36,737 nucleotides of DNA from Candidatus Gastranaerophilales bacterium (GTDB lineage Bacteria; Cyanobacteriota; Vampirovibrionia; Gastranaerophilales; Gastranaerophilaceae), in the NCBI GenBank assembly GCA_905236775.1, contig CAJOOM010000076.1, positions 1 through 36,737 on the forward strand, given 5' to 3'. Shown here one piece after another: positions 7,389 through 16,347 of this stretch (the stretch's first letter is position 1; the number at the start of each line of letters is the position of its first letter). Under the pieces are notes generated by a model that saw nothing but the letters and a program-made list of their open reading frames with translations, ran no database searches and had not been told where the DNA came from. The translations under genes were made by a program, and so were the position numbers.

Positions 7389-8631
7389 TGTTATTATTGC
7401 CGGAGGAGGTACTGCAGGCTGCGCTTGTGCCTATACTTTAGGAAAATTAGGGTATAAAGTTCTTTTAGTTGAAAAAAACTCTTTTCTTGGTGGTTCTATA
7501 ACCTCATCTCTTGTCATTCCGGCAATGAAAACTTCCCAAAATTCAATCAACAATGATTTTTTTGAAACTTTATATAAAAAATTAAATAAAATTAATGGCG
7601 CATTTACATATATTGACGGCAATAAAGGTTGGTTTAATCCTGAATTAACTAAAATAGTGTTAGATGAATTAATGTTAGAAGCACATGTTGATGTTTTATT
7701 TGAATCTGAAATTAAAGAAATAAAAAAAGAATTATCGGTATATATCGTATCGATAGATACCGATAATTCAAAAAATTTTTCAGAAAGATTATTGGTATCT
7801 ATCGAATCGAAGTATCTTGTTGATGCAACAGGCGATGCAAAAATTTGTAAAAAAATGAATTGCGATTTTTTAGAAGATAATCATAAAACTCAGCCAATAA
7901 ATTTAAGATTTATCATGTCAGGGATTGATACACGTAAATTTTCTGATTGGTTAATTGAATTAGATAAAGACCGAGAAGTAACTACTTGTTGCAAAATTGA
8001 TGATAAGATAATGTTGTCTACAGCTTATACTTGGGATACAAACAAACAATGGGCATTAAAGCCTATATTTAAAAGGGGAATACAGGATGGAATAATTACA
8101 GAAGAGGATTCTAATTATTTTCAAATATTTTCTGTCGCTGGAACAGTTGATTCTATTGCTTTTAACTGTCCCAGAATTCTCGATAAGCAGATATCATTAT
8201 CAAATGCTTATATTAAAGGAAGACAAAGCATTCTAAGAATTGCTAATTTTTGTAAAAAATATTTTATTGGCTTTGAGAATGCTTATATATCTTCTATCGC
8301 TAATAGTCTTGGAATAAGGGTATCAAATAGGGTTAAAGGGAAATATGTTTATACTAAAGATGATATAATTATCGGCAAAAGATTTGATAATCCTGTTGTA
8401 ATATCTAACTACCCTATAGATATTCATTCATCTGATAAAAACAATTCACAACTAGAAAAAATATACAAGGAGTATCAACTTCCGGTAGAATCATTAATTG
8501 TAAAAGACAATTTATTTGTTATTGGAAGATGTATTTCTGCTGATTTTGAATCGCAAGGAGCATTAAGAATTATTCCATCGTGTTTTTCTATGGGTGAAGG
8601 TTTAGCAAAATATATTCATTCTATAAATTAA
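7375..8631 (+). CDS. FAD-dependent oxidoreductase (FAD_oxidored-like family)
   Basis: The N-terminal Rossmann fold has GGGTAG (about residues 10-15) in VIIAGGGTAGCACAY, followed by KVLLVEKNSFLGGSITSS. This is typical of the FAD_oxidored family rather than of the DAO-type oxidase module of MnmC. VDATGDAKICKKMNCDFLED (near residue 150) is the second FAD-contacting motif. The C-terminal DNLFVIGRCISADFESQGALR resembles the closing FAD-binding segment. It overlaps the methyltransferase by 14 nt, so the two are probably translated together. A palindromic repeat adds about 30 residues (118-148) just before VDATGD. The substrate is unknown; a role in the same tRNA modification is suggested only by context and by MnmC having methyltransferase plus FAD modules. 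Confidence 0.8.
   Translation: MTKYDVIIAGGGTAGCACAYTLGKLGYKVLLVEKNSFLGGSITSSLVIPAMKTSQNSINNDFFETLYKKLNKINGAFTYIDGNKGWFNPELTKIVLDELMLEAHVDVLFESEIKEIKKELSVYIVSIDTDNSKNFSERLLVSIESKYLVDATGDAKICKKMNCDFLEDNHKTQPINLRFIMSGIDTRKFSDWLIELDKDREVTTCCKIDDKIMLSTAYTWDTNKQWALKPIFKRGIQDGIITEEDSNYFQIFSVAGTVDSIAFNCPRILDKQISLSNAYIKGRQSILRIANFCKKYFIGFENAYISSIANSLGIRVSNRVKGKYVYTKDDIIIGKRFDNPVVISNYPIDIHSSDKNNSQLEKIYKEYQLPVESLIVKDNLFVIGRCISADFESQGALRIIPSCFSMGEGLAKYIHSIN
7726..7817 (-). repeat. Palindromic repeat element, copy 2, in frame inside the oxidoreductase
   Basis: A 92-nt segment, inverted relative to copy 1. Its core is a near-perfect palindrome, GAATTATCGGTATATATCG followed by CGATAGATACCGATAATTC, with one mismatch between the arms. 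A half-palindrome (ATTATTGGTATCTATCG) follows after an A/T spacer. It is read by the host gene as LSVYIVSIDTDNS...LLVSIESKYL. It is 3 nt shorter than copy 1, so both keep the host frame. Confidence 0.75.
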
Positions 8632-8643
8632 ATTATTATAATT

Positions 8644-9534
8644 TTATAAATCAATATTACGCTCATTATAACGTTTTATTTTATCGGAACCTTTCATGCG
8701 TTTTACGCATATAAGTTCTCTTACTTGATTTTCCATGTGGAGTTTTAATTTTAAAAACAAAATGACATCCTCAATATTTTTAAATCCATTTAGTTCTTCT
8801 CTTTTTTTAATCAATTTTTTAGCTAAAACTATGCTTACTCCTGGTAGAGCTGTTAATTCTGCTTCAGAGGCATTATTAATATCTAATTTTTCTTTTTTTA
8901 TTACAGTTTCATTAAATATAGAATCAGCATTATACGAATGTTTAGTAGTAGAATAATCATCCGTAATATCTAATTTTAATAATTGTTTCTCTTCGTGCTG
9001 AGTAGTTGAATAATTTTGCTCAGTTTTATTAGTTAAATATTCTTTATATTCAGTATTAAAATAACTACATAGCTCAATTAATTTATTGTAATTAGTATAT
9101 CTGCCGAAACTTACTAAAAACAAGTTCCATAATTCATCGTTTGTATATGTACTTGACTTGGAGATTATAAAATTTTTATTGGGGTTAGTCAAGTCTTTTC
9201 CCATAATTGTTTGACCGTTATAACCTAACTGAAGTGAACAATATTTATTAGAAAGTTTTTGTCCGCTCCATAAATCTTTATATGGGGCTAAAAACAGGGA
9301 GGCTGAACGTAATGCTTCTCTTCTGTTTATTTCTTGTTCAAGGCTATGAATTCCATAATTTTTTGTAGCGATTGTATTTGTGTGTGCAATATTATCTCCT
9401 CCAATATTTCTTATTATAAAATAAGCTATACCAATAATAATTGCACAAAGAATTGTAGGAGCAGGATACATTGCAAGAAGATATATAAATAAAAAAACTA
9501 TGAATGTTATTAATTTGTATCTGTTATGATCCAA
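8644..9534 (-). CDS. Membrane-anchored helix-hairpin-helix (ComEA-like) protein
   Basis: Residues 7-45 form one or two membrane segments (LITFIVFLFIYLLAMYP, then TILCAIIIGIAYFIIRN). A polar, poorly conserved middle follows. Residues about 217-277 are a ComEA-type helix-hairpin-helix domain (LDINNASEAELTALPGVSIV, then LAKKLIKKREELNGFKNIED). In competence systems this fold binds incoming DNA, but here the domain sits on a long spacer and no other com gene is visible. TTG start at 9534 is supported by AAAGGA about 10 nt upstream. The gene lies 22 nt after the LptF/LptG gene, so it is probably the last gene of that operon. DNA binding is inferred from the fold. Confidence 0.75.
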   Translation of the reverse strand: MDHNRYKLITFIVFLFIYLLAMYPAPTILCAIIIGIAYFIIRNIGGDNIAHTNTIATKNYGIHSLEQEINRREALRSASLFLAPYKDLWSGQKLSNKYCSLQLGYNGQTIMGKDLTNPNKNFIISKSSTYTNDELWNLFLVSFGRYTNYNKLIELCSYFNTEYKEYLTNKTEQNYSTTQHEEKQLLKLDITDDYSTTKHSYNADSIFNETVIKKEKLDINNASEAELTALPGVSIVLAKKLIKKREELNGFKNIEDVILFLKLKLHMENQVRELICVKRMKGSDKIKRYNERNIDL

Positions 9535-9556
9535 TTATAAAAGTCCTTTCAGGTAA

Positions 9557-10684
9557 TTAACAGATAGTATAAACTTTTCTGTAATATAATCCTATTCCGA
9601 TTATTGTTAATACTATATCCGGCATGAATGCAGCCATTGCTGGAACTAACATACCTGTTTCTCCAAAAGATATTGACAATGCTCTTATCAGATAATATGC
9701 AAAAATAATTAATATACTAAACAAAAAGCCTCTATTGTATCTTACCCTTGGAGGTGTAATTGCAAGAGGGACACCAACAAGAACAAGAACAATCGTTGTT
9801 AAAGGCAATGCAATTTTATCAAATAAACTTATACTTAACCACCGCTTATCAGGAGTATCCGGCTTAGATAGGAGTTTGCATAATTGTATAAAGTTATTTT
9901 CATTTGCCAAATTCCGGTTCATTTCGTCCGTTAAATCCATCCCAAAACGTATCGTAGTATCTTCAAAAAGAGTTGTATCAAAGGCTCTGCCTTGATTCGT
10001 TACTGTGTAAATTGCACCTTTTTTAAATCTCCAGCCCTCTTTTGTTGTTTCACCTTCTTTTGCTTGAAGAATCTGTATTGTACCATCTTTTGAAGCATCT
10101 AAAACGGTTATATTATGCAAACAGTCCGCTTTGCTTTCCCCTACATAAAATAAACGTTTTAATGTCCCTCCGTCTTTTACTTCTTTAAATGTAAAATTTT
10201 CTTTTCCTTCTGGTATATTTTTTTTGCTAAATGCATAGAGTGCTAATTCTGTTGATTGTTTAGTCATCACTGGAACAACTGTTTCATTAACTAAAAATCC
10301 AATGCAAGCCATTATAATTGCAAATACAAAAATTGGCTTAGCAATTCTATTTATACTTATACCACAAGCTCTCATAACTGTTATTTCCGAATTCAAACTT
10401 AAACTATTCAATGTCATAACAGTTGCAAGCAAAACTCCCATTGGAATTGTCATAACAAAAACAGACGGAAGATGTAATATTATAATTAAAAATGCTATTT
10501 TAAAAGGAATTCCGTACATTGAAATCTGTTTGATTAATGTTATAAAAGTATCTGAAGCAAAAATTATTGAAGTAAAAACTAATACACCCATGATAAACAT
10601 TTCTATTACTTGCTTTAGAATATATTTATCAATCTTTTTCATTCGCTTAAGTTTAAAAATGATTTTTTTAGTATATTTTATCAA
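9557..10684 (-). CDS. LptF/LptG-family lipopolysaccharide export permease
   Basis: Inner-membrane permease of the LptB2FG ABC transporter, which extracts LPS-type lipids and feeds them to the periplasmic bridge. The start KIDKYILKQVIEMF and the early membrane block with NSEITVMRACGIS are family hallmarks. Six membrane segments (three N-terminal, three C-terminal) flank a periplasmic beta-rich domain (about residues 150-280). Length 375 aa is normal. The TTG start at 10684 follows GAGGA with 7-nt spacing; the later Met has no such site. It lies 38 nt after the AsmA-like gene. A second family member is at 27479, so together they could supply LptF and LptG. Which is which cannot be decided from sequence alone. 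Confidence 0.88.
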   Translation of the reverse strand: MIKYTKKIIFKLKRMKKIDKYILKQVIEMFIMGVLVFTSIIFASDTFITLIKQISMYGIPFKIAFLIIILHLPSVFVMTIPMGVLLATVMTLNSLSLNSEITVMRACGISINRIAKPIFVFAIIMACIGFLVNETVVPVMTKQSTELALYAFSKKNIPEGKENFTFKEVKDGGTLKRLFYVGESKADCLHNITVLDASKDGTIQILQAKEGETTKEGWRFKKGAIYTVTNQGRAFDTTLFEDTTIRFGMDLTDEMNRNLANENNFIQLCKLLSKPDTPDKRWLSISLFDKIALPLTTIVLVLVGVPLAITPPRVRYNRGFLFSILIIFAYYLIRALSISFGETGMLVPAMAAFMPDIVLTIIGIGLYYRKVYTIC

Positions 10685-10722
10685 ATTCTATCCTCACATA
10701 AATGATTATATAATAAACAACT

Positions 10723-13700
10723 TTAGTATGGCAGCGCCTCTAAAAAGTCCGGCAGTTTGGTATTTGCAGGTGGCTGCTCTTTTTGTTTTAAAGACTTTTT
10801 GGTATACGATATCCAATTAAATTGAATAACTGAGCTTGGTTTTTCTAAAATACCATTTATTAAAGCTTTAAACTCTTTCGTATTGCGAGTTTGTAATTGC
10901 GGAAGTTTATCTATGTCTTCTGTTTGAACGTTCAAGTTGTTTTCTTCACCTGTTAACATAACCATAAGCTTATTAAATGAAAAATCACCAAAAGCGCCCA
11001 GACTTTCTATTACTTCATCAGAAATTCTTCCAAGTATATTAAATTTTGCATAATCTGTTTCCGGATTATACAGTCCTTTTATAAACATCGCCATATATGG
11101 TCCTTGTGATTGTAAGAAATTAATGTTTGCAATACCATCTTTCATTTCTATATCACCTCTTAGATATTTAAAAAGACCTGTATCTTTTAATGTAACTGCT
11201 TTTGTTATTCCGCTCAATGAAGTTCTTAACATATTGTCTGCAATCACATTTTGCGCATATAATAAATGCTCTAATTTACCTAAAGTACCCATGTGACCGT
11301 TATGTACAATAAACTTTATATTTCCATTTATACTTTGTTTTGAATTTAAATTTCCTTTAATAGTTGTATCAAAATCCATGCTGCCAGTAAATTGTTCTTT
11401 TTTTGATGAAATAACATTAAAAATAGGTGAAGCACTTGCGCCTCGAGCTTGAATTGTAGATTCAAAATTATCATTTATTAAATTGTAGTTAAGCGCGCCA
11501 GCCATTTTTCCATTATATAAATCAGCAGATAAATTATTTATATTTAAGGTATTATTATTCAAATCGAAATCAGCATTTAGTGCTGATAAATTTATTATAT
11601 TATTGTATATTGAAACAGAAGCTCGCTCAGCATAAAATTTACCTTCTTGAATTTTTACTGAATGCTTATCAATAAATGGATTATTTTTAAATCCTAGCAT
11701 TGTATCGGTATTTAAAAATTTAGATTTTATTCCTGCATTTTTTACAACAATGCTATTTGAAAAATTAGTAGAAATTGTTGCATTTATACTTGCGCTTGAA
11801 TCTGCTATTTTAACGATTGGTGCATTCAAAATTGCAACGTTTTTGTTAAAATCGATTATAGCATTGCTTACTGAAAGCTGTAAAAATTGATTAATTATAT
11901 TTGAGATTGTTAATTGTCCAACAAGTTCAGGCTGTTTAACTTCGCCATTAATAAAGACATCGCCTTTAATTTGAGCTATTGTATCATTTATATTTAAGTT
12001 CAACTGTTGTGGTATAAATACTCTTATATTTTTCATTACAGGTTTAAATATATTTTCTATATTACCGCTTATAATTAGTTTTTTAGTTCCTTTATTATAT
12101 TTTGTGCTTGAAGAAGTCTTTTCATTCAGTGAAGAAATACTTAAGTCTTCTATTTTTAGATTATTTTTTTCCAGTTTTCCGGAGAAATTGATTGAGGATG
12201 GCTCGTCTAAAACCAATGAGTTAATAATTTGAACTTGGGAATCTAAATTTTGAGACTCTTTATTTCCGAAAATATGAATTTTTATAGGAAATACAGATGA
12301 TAAATTTTTCGTATAATTTATATCCTTAGAATTTATCGAGCCATTAATATTTAGATTAAATAATGTATTCCTAGAACTAAAATCTGATATCTCAGCATTT
12401 GCTTGAAGTTTGGAATTTGGCATATATATATTTGTATTTTTGATACTAATCTTATCTCCATCAACTAAAAGTTTAAGAGTTGGTATTTTTATATTTTCTG
12501 CAAATTTAGGTTTTATATTAATATTCGAGATTAGAGCAACATTATCCTTATTTGTGTCTAAATTTAATGCGTCGAATGAAATAGAATTTTTGTCTTTATC
12601 TATTCTAAATTTTTCTATTCGTACATTTTCTTTATGTATTATATTTTCTAACGTACCTGTAAGCTTTGCATCAAGAGAGATAAGTCCATTTGCAATACCA
12701 ATATTAGAGGGTAAAATATGTTTCAGCTCTACTTTATCCATTAATAATTGTAAATCAATTTCTTTTTTAATTTTTCCTTTAATCATAATTGGTGCATTAT
12801 TAATATATCCCACTGCATTTGATATATTAATACTATTGTTTGAAAAGTCTATATCAGAATTTATATTTTGCATCTTAATTCCGCTAGATTTTACTGCAGC
12901 ATCTGAAATTTTTAAATACCCTGTTGATTTTAGTTTATTGATATCTCCTTTTAGATTAAAATCAGCTTTTAACTTTCCTGACATCAATTCAATACCTTTA
13001 TATTTTGAACAATCAATCAAAAGCTTGATTTTTTTATATAAATCAGCAAGCATAATTTCATCAGTTTTTACTGTTAAATCTATTTCCGGTTTTTTAGAAT
13101 TATCAATTATGCCGGCTAAATCAACTTTTTTATCAGATGAAGTATAAATATTTGACTGAACTCCAACCTTGTTCCCTAAAAAAGTTAAGTATATAAAACT
13201 CTTGGGGTTCTTTTTTTCTAAATCAAGTACTAATATTTTATCCAGATTTAATGTCCCAGATATTTGAATATTCTTTTCTTTGTTATTATATAATTTTAAA
13301 TTTGCGAATATATCCGAATAAAAATCCAGATTTTCTATTTGGTCAATAAATTCTTGCAAATTAAACTTATTAGCAGCTTCTTTATCTAATTCAAAGTATG
13401 GTGCTAGTGAAAGATTATAACTTATGTGCCTTTTATCATTAATATAGAATTCTCCGTCAGTTACAACTTTTAAGTTTTTATAGTTTTTTAATTTTATAAT
13501 ATCAAGATTTGCACCTTTTATTTCGTATTTTTTGTTATTTTCATCGGTTTTGTATTTAATGCTATAATTTTTTAATTGCAAATTAGGGTACTCTTCAAAG
13601 TCTTTAGAGTTAATTTTTTCCATTAACGAACTTAAAAATTTGTCTTTAGAACTCACATCTACTATAAATCTGTCCGCATAAATCTTATTTACTTTTATGT

Positions 13701-13986
13701 CATTTTTTAATACAGCTGACCAATTAACATAAAATTTAACATTATTTAGTTGTGCAAATTTTTTATTATCTTCATACATAACATGCATTAATGGTGCTTT
13801 TATTTTTAAAGCCGGTCCAAGTCTAAAGATTAACTTTTCTATATGAACTTTTACACCTAATTCATCTTGAAATTGTTTCTCGACAACAGGTATGAATTTT
13901 GATGCACCGATAGGTATAAAACAAACTGTTATACATAATGCTAAGGTTATGATTGCTATTATTAAGTAAATTCTATATTTTTTCAT
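10723..13986 (-). CDS. AsmA/TamB-like envelope protein (AsmA_2-type C-terminus)
   Basis: Large (1087 aa) protein with one N-terminal membrane anchor (residues about 5-25) and a long periplasmic region of repeating beta-strand pairs. The beginning (LGVKVHIEKLIFRLGPALKI) is typical AsmA. The C-terminal region (GDIEMKDGIANINFLQSQGP, then NILGRISDEVIESLG) matches the AsmA_2/YhdP-type terminus. Proteins of this group form hydrophobic grooves bridging the inner and outer membranes and are implicated in phospholipid transport. The start overlaps the stop of the ABC ATPase gene (TAATG), implying coupled translation. The LptF/LptG gene follows. The plus-strand ORF at 12410-13147 is a shadow. Role in lipid transport is family-based. 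Confidence 0.85.
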   Translation of the reverse strand: MKKYRIYLIIAIITLALCITVCFIPIGASKFIPVVEKQFQDELGVKVHIEKLIFRLGPALKIKAPLMHVMYEDNKKFAQLNNVKFYVNWSAVLKNDIKVNKIYADRFIVDVSSKDKFLSSLMEKINSKDFEEYPNLQLKNYSIKYKTDENNKKYEIKGANLDIIKLKNYKNLKVVTDGEFYINDKRHISYNLSLAPYFELDKEAANKFNLQEFIDQIENLDFYSDIFANLKLYNNKEKNIQISGTLNLDKILVLDLEKKNPKSFIYLTFLGNKVGVQSNIYTSSDKKVDLAGIIDNSKKPEIDLTVKTDEIMLADLYKKIKLLIDCSKYKGIELMSGKLKADFNLKGDINKLKSTGYLKISDAAVKSSGIKMQNINSDIDFSNNSINISNAVGYINNAPIMIKGKIKKEIDLQLLMDKVELKHILPSNIGIANGLISLDAKLTGTLENIIHKENVRIEKFRIDKDKNSISFDALNLDTNKDNVALISNINIKPKFAENIKIPTLKLLVDGDKISIKNTNIYMPNSKLQANAEISDFSSRNTLFNLNINGSINSKDINYTKNLSSVFPIKIHIFGNKESQNLDSQVQIINSLVLDEPSSINFSGKLEKNNLKIEDLSISSLNEKTSSSTKYNKGTKKLIISGNIENIFKPVMKNIRVFIPQQLNLNINDTIAQIKGDVFINGEVKQPELVGQLTISNIINQFLQLSVSNAIIDFNKNVAILNAPIVKIADSSASINATISTNFSNSIVVKNAGIKSKFLNTDTMLGFKNNPFIDKHSVKIQEGKFYAERASVSIYNNIINLSALNADFDLNNNTLNINNLSADLYNGKMAGALNYNLINDNFESTIQARGASASPIFNVISSKKEQFTGSMDFDTTIKGNLNSKQSINGNIKFIVHNGHMGTLGKLEHLLYAQNVIADNMLRTSLSGITKAVTLKDTGLFKYLRGDIEMKDGIANINFLQSQGPYMAMFIKGLYNPETDYAKFNILGRISDEVIESLGAFGDFSFNKLMVMLTGEENNLNVQTEDIDKLPQLQTRNTKEFKALINGILEKPSSVIQFNWISYTKKSLKQKEQPPANTKLPDFLEALPY

Positions 13987-15017
13987 TATATTAGAACATC
14001 TCCACTATTTTTATCAAAAAAATACATATTATTAACATCTAAATTTAATGTAATATTATCAGAAATATCGTAATCTAGCGGAACCCTTGCTGAACATTTT
14101 TGATTATTCAATCTAAAATATACAATTCTTTCACCGCCGGTCATTTCAAGTATATCAACAGGAACAGTAATTGTTTGATTACCGCTAATCATTTTCTCTG
14201 CACGAATAGCAACTGTTACTTCTCCGTTAGCTACTTTATCTGTCTTAAATTCAGTGCTTTCGATACTAAATTTTCCATCTTGAACATTAACGTTAATAAA
14301 ATTCATTTGCCCAATAAAACCGGCTACAAATTTATTTTTTGGATGATTATATATTTCCTCTGGAGTTCCTGCTTGTTGAATTTTACCTCTGTCAAGAACA
14401 ACAATTCTATCTCCCATGGTTAATGCCTCTGTTTGATCGTGAGTAACATAAATAAATGTTGTCTGGAGCTTTTGATGGAGTTTTTTTATCTCTGAACGCA
14501 TTTGGACTCTTAAATTTGCATCTAAATTTGATAGCGGTTCATCCATTAAAAATACCTTTGGATTTCTAACTATGGCTCTTCCAAGTGCAACTCTTTGTCT
14601 CTGTCCTCCTGATAACTGACGCGGCTTTCTATCCAGAAGTTCTATTAAATTTAAAGATTTTGCAACTTCATTTACTTTTTCATCTATTATTTTTTTATCA
14701 ACTTTTCTCATTTTTAAACCAAATGCAATATTATCATATACACTCATATGCGGATAAAGAGCATAGCTTTGAAATACAAACGCAATATCTCTGTCTTTAG
14801 GATGAACATTATTTACAACTTTTCCATCTATTATGACTTCACCGCTTGTAATTTCTTCTAGTCCTGAAATTAATCTTAAAATAGTTGATTTACCGCATCC
14901 TGAAGAGCCGACAAGTACAATAAATTCTTTATCATTAATCTCAAGATTTATATCATTGATTATATTATTCTTTCCATCATAACTTTTAATTAGATTCTTT
15001 AGAACTACACTGCTCAT
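13986..15017 (-). CDS. ABC transporter ATP-binding protein, UgpC/MsmK/MalK type
   Basis: Walker A GSSGCGKST (about residues 38-46), Q-loop VFQSYALYPHMSVYDNIAFG, signature LSGGQRQRVALGRA, Walker B VFLMDEPLSNLD and the switch His in VTHDQTEALTMGD are all intact. A C-terminal TOBE-like domain (about 230-343) identifies the carbohydrate-importer ATPase class. Such ATPases often serve several sugar importers whose permeases lie elsewhere; none is encoded here. ATG at 15017 has GAGGAG upstream. It heads the minus-strand operon and overlaps the AsmA-like gene by one base. The envelope context is odd for a sugar-uptake ATPase. It is not LptB, which is encoded at 26752. Confidence 0.9.
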   Translation of the reverse strand: MSSVVLKNLIKSYDGKNNIINDINLEINDKEFIVLVGSSGCGKSTILRLISGLEEITSGEVIIDGKVVNNVHPKDRDIAFVFQSYALYPHMSVYDNIAFGLKMRKVDKKIIDEKVNEVAKSLNLIELLDRKPRQLSGGQRQRVALGRAIVRNPKVFLMDEPLSNLDANLRVQMRSEIKKLHQKLQTTFIYVTHDQTEALTMGDRIVVLDRGKIQQAGTPEEIYNHPKNKFVAGFIGQMNFINVNVQDGKFSIESTEFKTDKVANGEVTVAIRAEKMISGNQTITVPVDILEMTGGERIVYFRLNNQKCSARVPLDYDISDNITLNLDVNNMYFFDKNSGDVLI

Positions 15018-15155
15018 TTTTATTTAAAACTCCTCTTTTTTAATGAAAATACAAAATTTATAAAGAAAATTATTTCAATATGTTTAAAGTTAAATTATTT
15101 TTAGGGAAATAAAACTTAATAATTTTCTATTACTTTTATATTTTACCCTTACCCC

Positions 15156-16235
15156 CTATCCTTCGGGAATAATAACATTAAAACTTGTATTTTTAAGGAT
15201 TTGTGATTCAACCCAAACAATTCCGCCTAGAGCTTGTGTATAATTCTTAACCGAAGCAAGAACTATAGCTCTTAAAACATTTTTTCTATTTGATGAATCT
15301 AATATTCTGTATGGGTCAAACATGCAATCTAAATCATTTTCAGTAAGTAAAAATGAATTACTTGATAAAGAAAATTTTGTATAATTACCAGGTTGCAATC
15401 CTTTATCAGATATTTCATCTTCTTTTGGTGTAGAAAGTGTTATTGTTATTTCTCCGATATCTAATGATTTAAGAATAACTTCAAATAAATTTTGAAGAAT
15501 ATTCCTTACTATATTTAAATCCGTTGAAATAGTTCTTTTATAATCTTCATCTTGCTTTACTTGTATTTTTACATCTTTACCTTTGAATAGTTGCTCATTG
15601 TATTTAACAACTGAATTTACAAGTGCAATTCCATCAACCACTTTTCGTTCAGGGTGAAATGGCACTGACTCCGTTTCTGAAAGTTCTAGCAGTTTTCCAA
15701 TGAAATACATTAAATCTGTTGAATTTTTATTTATGATTTTTATATACTTTTCTTGCTGCTCACTCATTGAACCGCCCAAACCATCAGACATAGCTTGAGA
15801 AAATCCGACAATAGATTGAACAGGTGCTTTTAAATCATTCGTTAACTTTAAAAGAAAATTGTTTTTCTCTCTGTTTATCTCGGTGTTATTTTTTTGTTCC
15901 ACCGGTTCTGATTGATTTACTGCTTCACGAAAATCTAAAACATAACCGTTTTCTATTTCTCTTGCAGTCATGTCATAATATAATTCTCTATTTTTAAACT
16001 TTACTATTAAAGGTTTATGTAGAATTACAGCATTTGATATTAAAGTAATTGAGTTTTCAATAAAATCATCGATATTTGATGTCATCAAATGCATTTTTGA
16101 CGTTTCAAAAAAATCTGATGCAATATCATTTACCCATTGAATTTTACCTTCTTTGTTTATATAAACCAATGCATCCGGCAAAGCCTTTTCTACATCTATT
16201 GAATTTGTTTTAAATAATATTTTCTTAAAATCCAT
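15156..16235 (-). CDS. Degenerate histidine-kinase-like protein (PAS + HisKA-like + HATPase-like), probably catalytically dead
   Basis: Residues about 15-100 are PAS-like (ALPDALVYINKEGKIQWVND). Residues about 125-190 align with a dimerisation/phospho-acceptor domain, but the H-box reads LTNDLKAPVQSIVGFS with Asn-133 where the phosphorylated His should be (usual form SHELRTPL). The ATPase-like domain keeps the general layout (ILQNLFEVILKSL), but the N-box Asn is Val-253. The DxGxG box is replaced by LSSNSFLL, and the GxGLGL box by NVLRAIVLASVK. All usual catalytic signatures are therefore absent although the frame is intact. No transmembrane segment and no adjacent response regulator are seen. 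ATG follows GAGGTAG. It may act as a sensor or scaffold, like DivL-type pseudokinases; that is inference. Confidence 0.8.
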   Translation of the reverse strand: MDFKKILFKTNSIDVEKALPDALVYINKEGKIQWVNDIASDFFETSKMHLMTSNIDDFIENSITLISNAVILHKPLIVKFKNRELYYDMTAREIENGYVLDFREAVNQSEPVEQKNNTEINREKNNFLLKLTNDLKAPVQSIVGFSQAMSDGLGGSMSEQQEKYIKIINKNSTDLMYFIGKLLELSETESVPFHPERKVVDGIALVNSVVKYNEQLFKGKDVKIQVKQDEDYKRTISTDLNIVRNILQNLFEVILKSLDIGEITITLSTPKEDEISDKGLQPGNYTKFSLSSNSFLLTENDLDCMFDPYRILDSSNRKNVLRAIVLASVKNYTQALGGIVWVESQILKNTSFNVIIPEG

Positions 16236-16347
16236 TTCTACTACCTCATCAAAAAAATTTTACCACGAATAATACTATTAAAAAATAATTAAAATTATTA
16301 AGATTTGTAATTTTTTGTATTAATATAAGGTTAGTAAAGGAAAGTAT

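Noticed and set aside
8644-9534. Competence (DNA uptake) gene comEA
   Set aside because: Only the helix-hairpin-helix part matches. The length, the long middle region and the operon context differ from ComEA, and no other competence gene is present.
10302-10820. 172-aa plus-strand ORF
   Set aside because: It overlaps the LptF/LptG gene and the AsmA gene end on the opposite strand; antisense shadow.
12410-13147. 245-aa plus-strand ORF
   Set aside because: It lies wholly inside the AsmA-like gene on the other strand. Its Phe/Leu/Ile/Ser-rich composition is that of an antisense shadow, and it has no ribosome-binding site.
13986-15017. ABC ATPase as LptB
   Set aside because: It has a C-terminal TOBE-like domain and sugar-importer signatures; the true LptB is at 26752-27477.
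15156-16235. Active sensor histidine kinase
   Set aside because: The phospho-acceptor His and all ATP-binding boxes are replaced, so an ordinary two-component kinase call is not supported.
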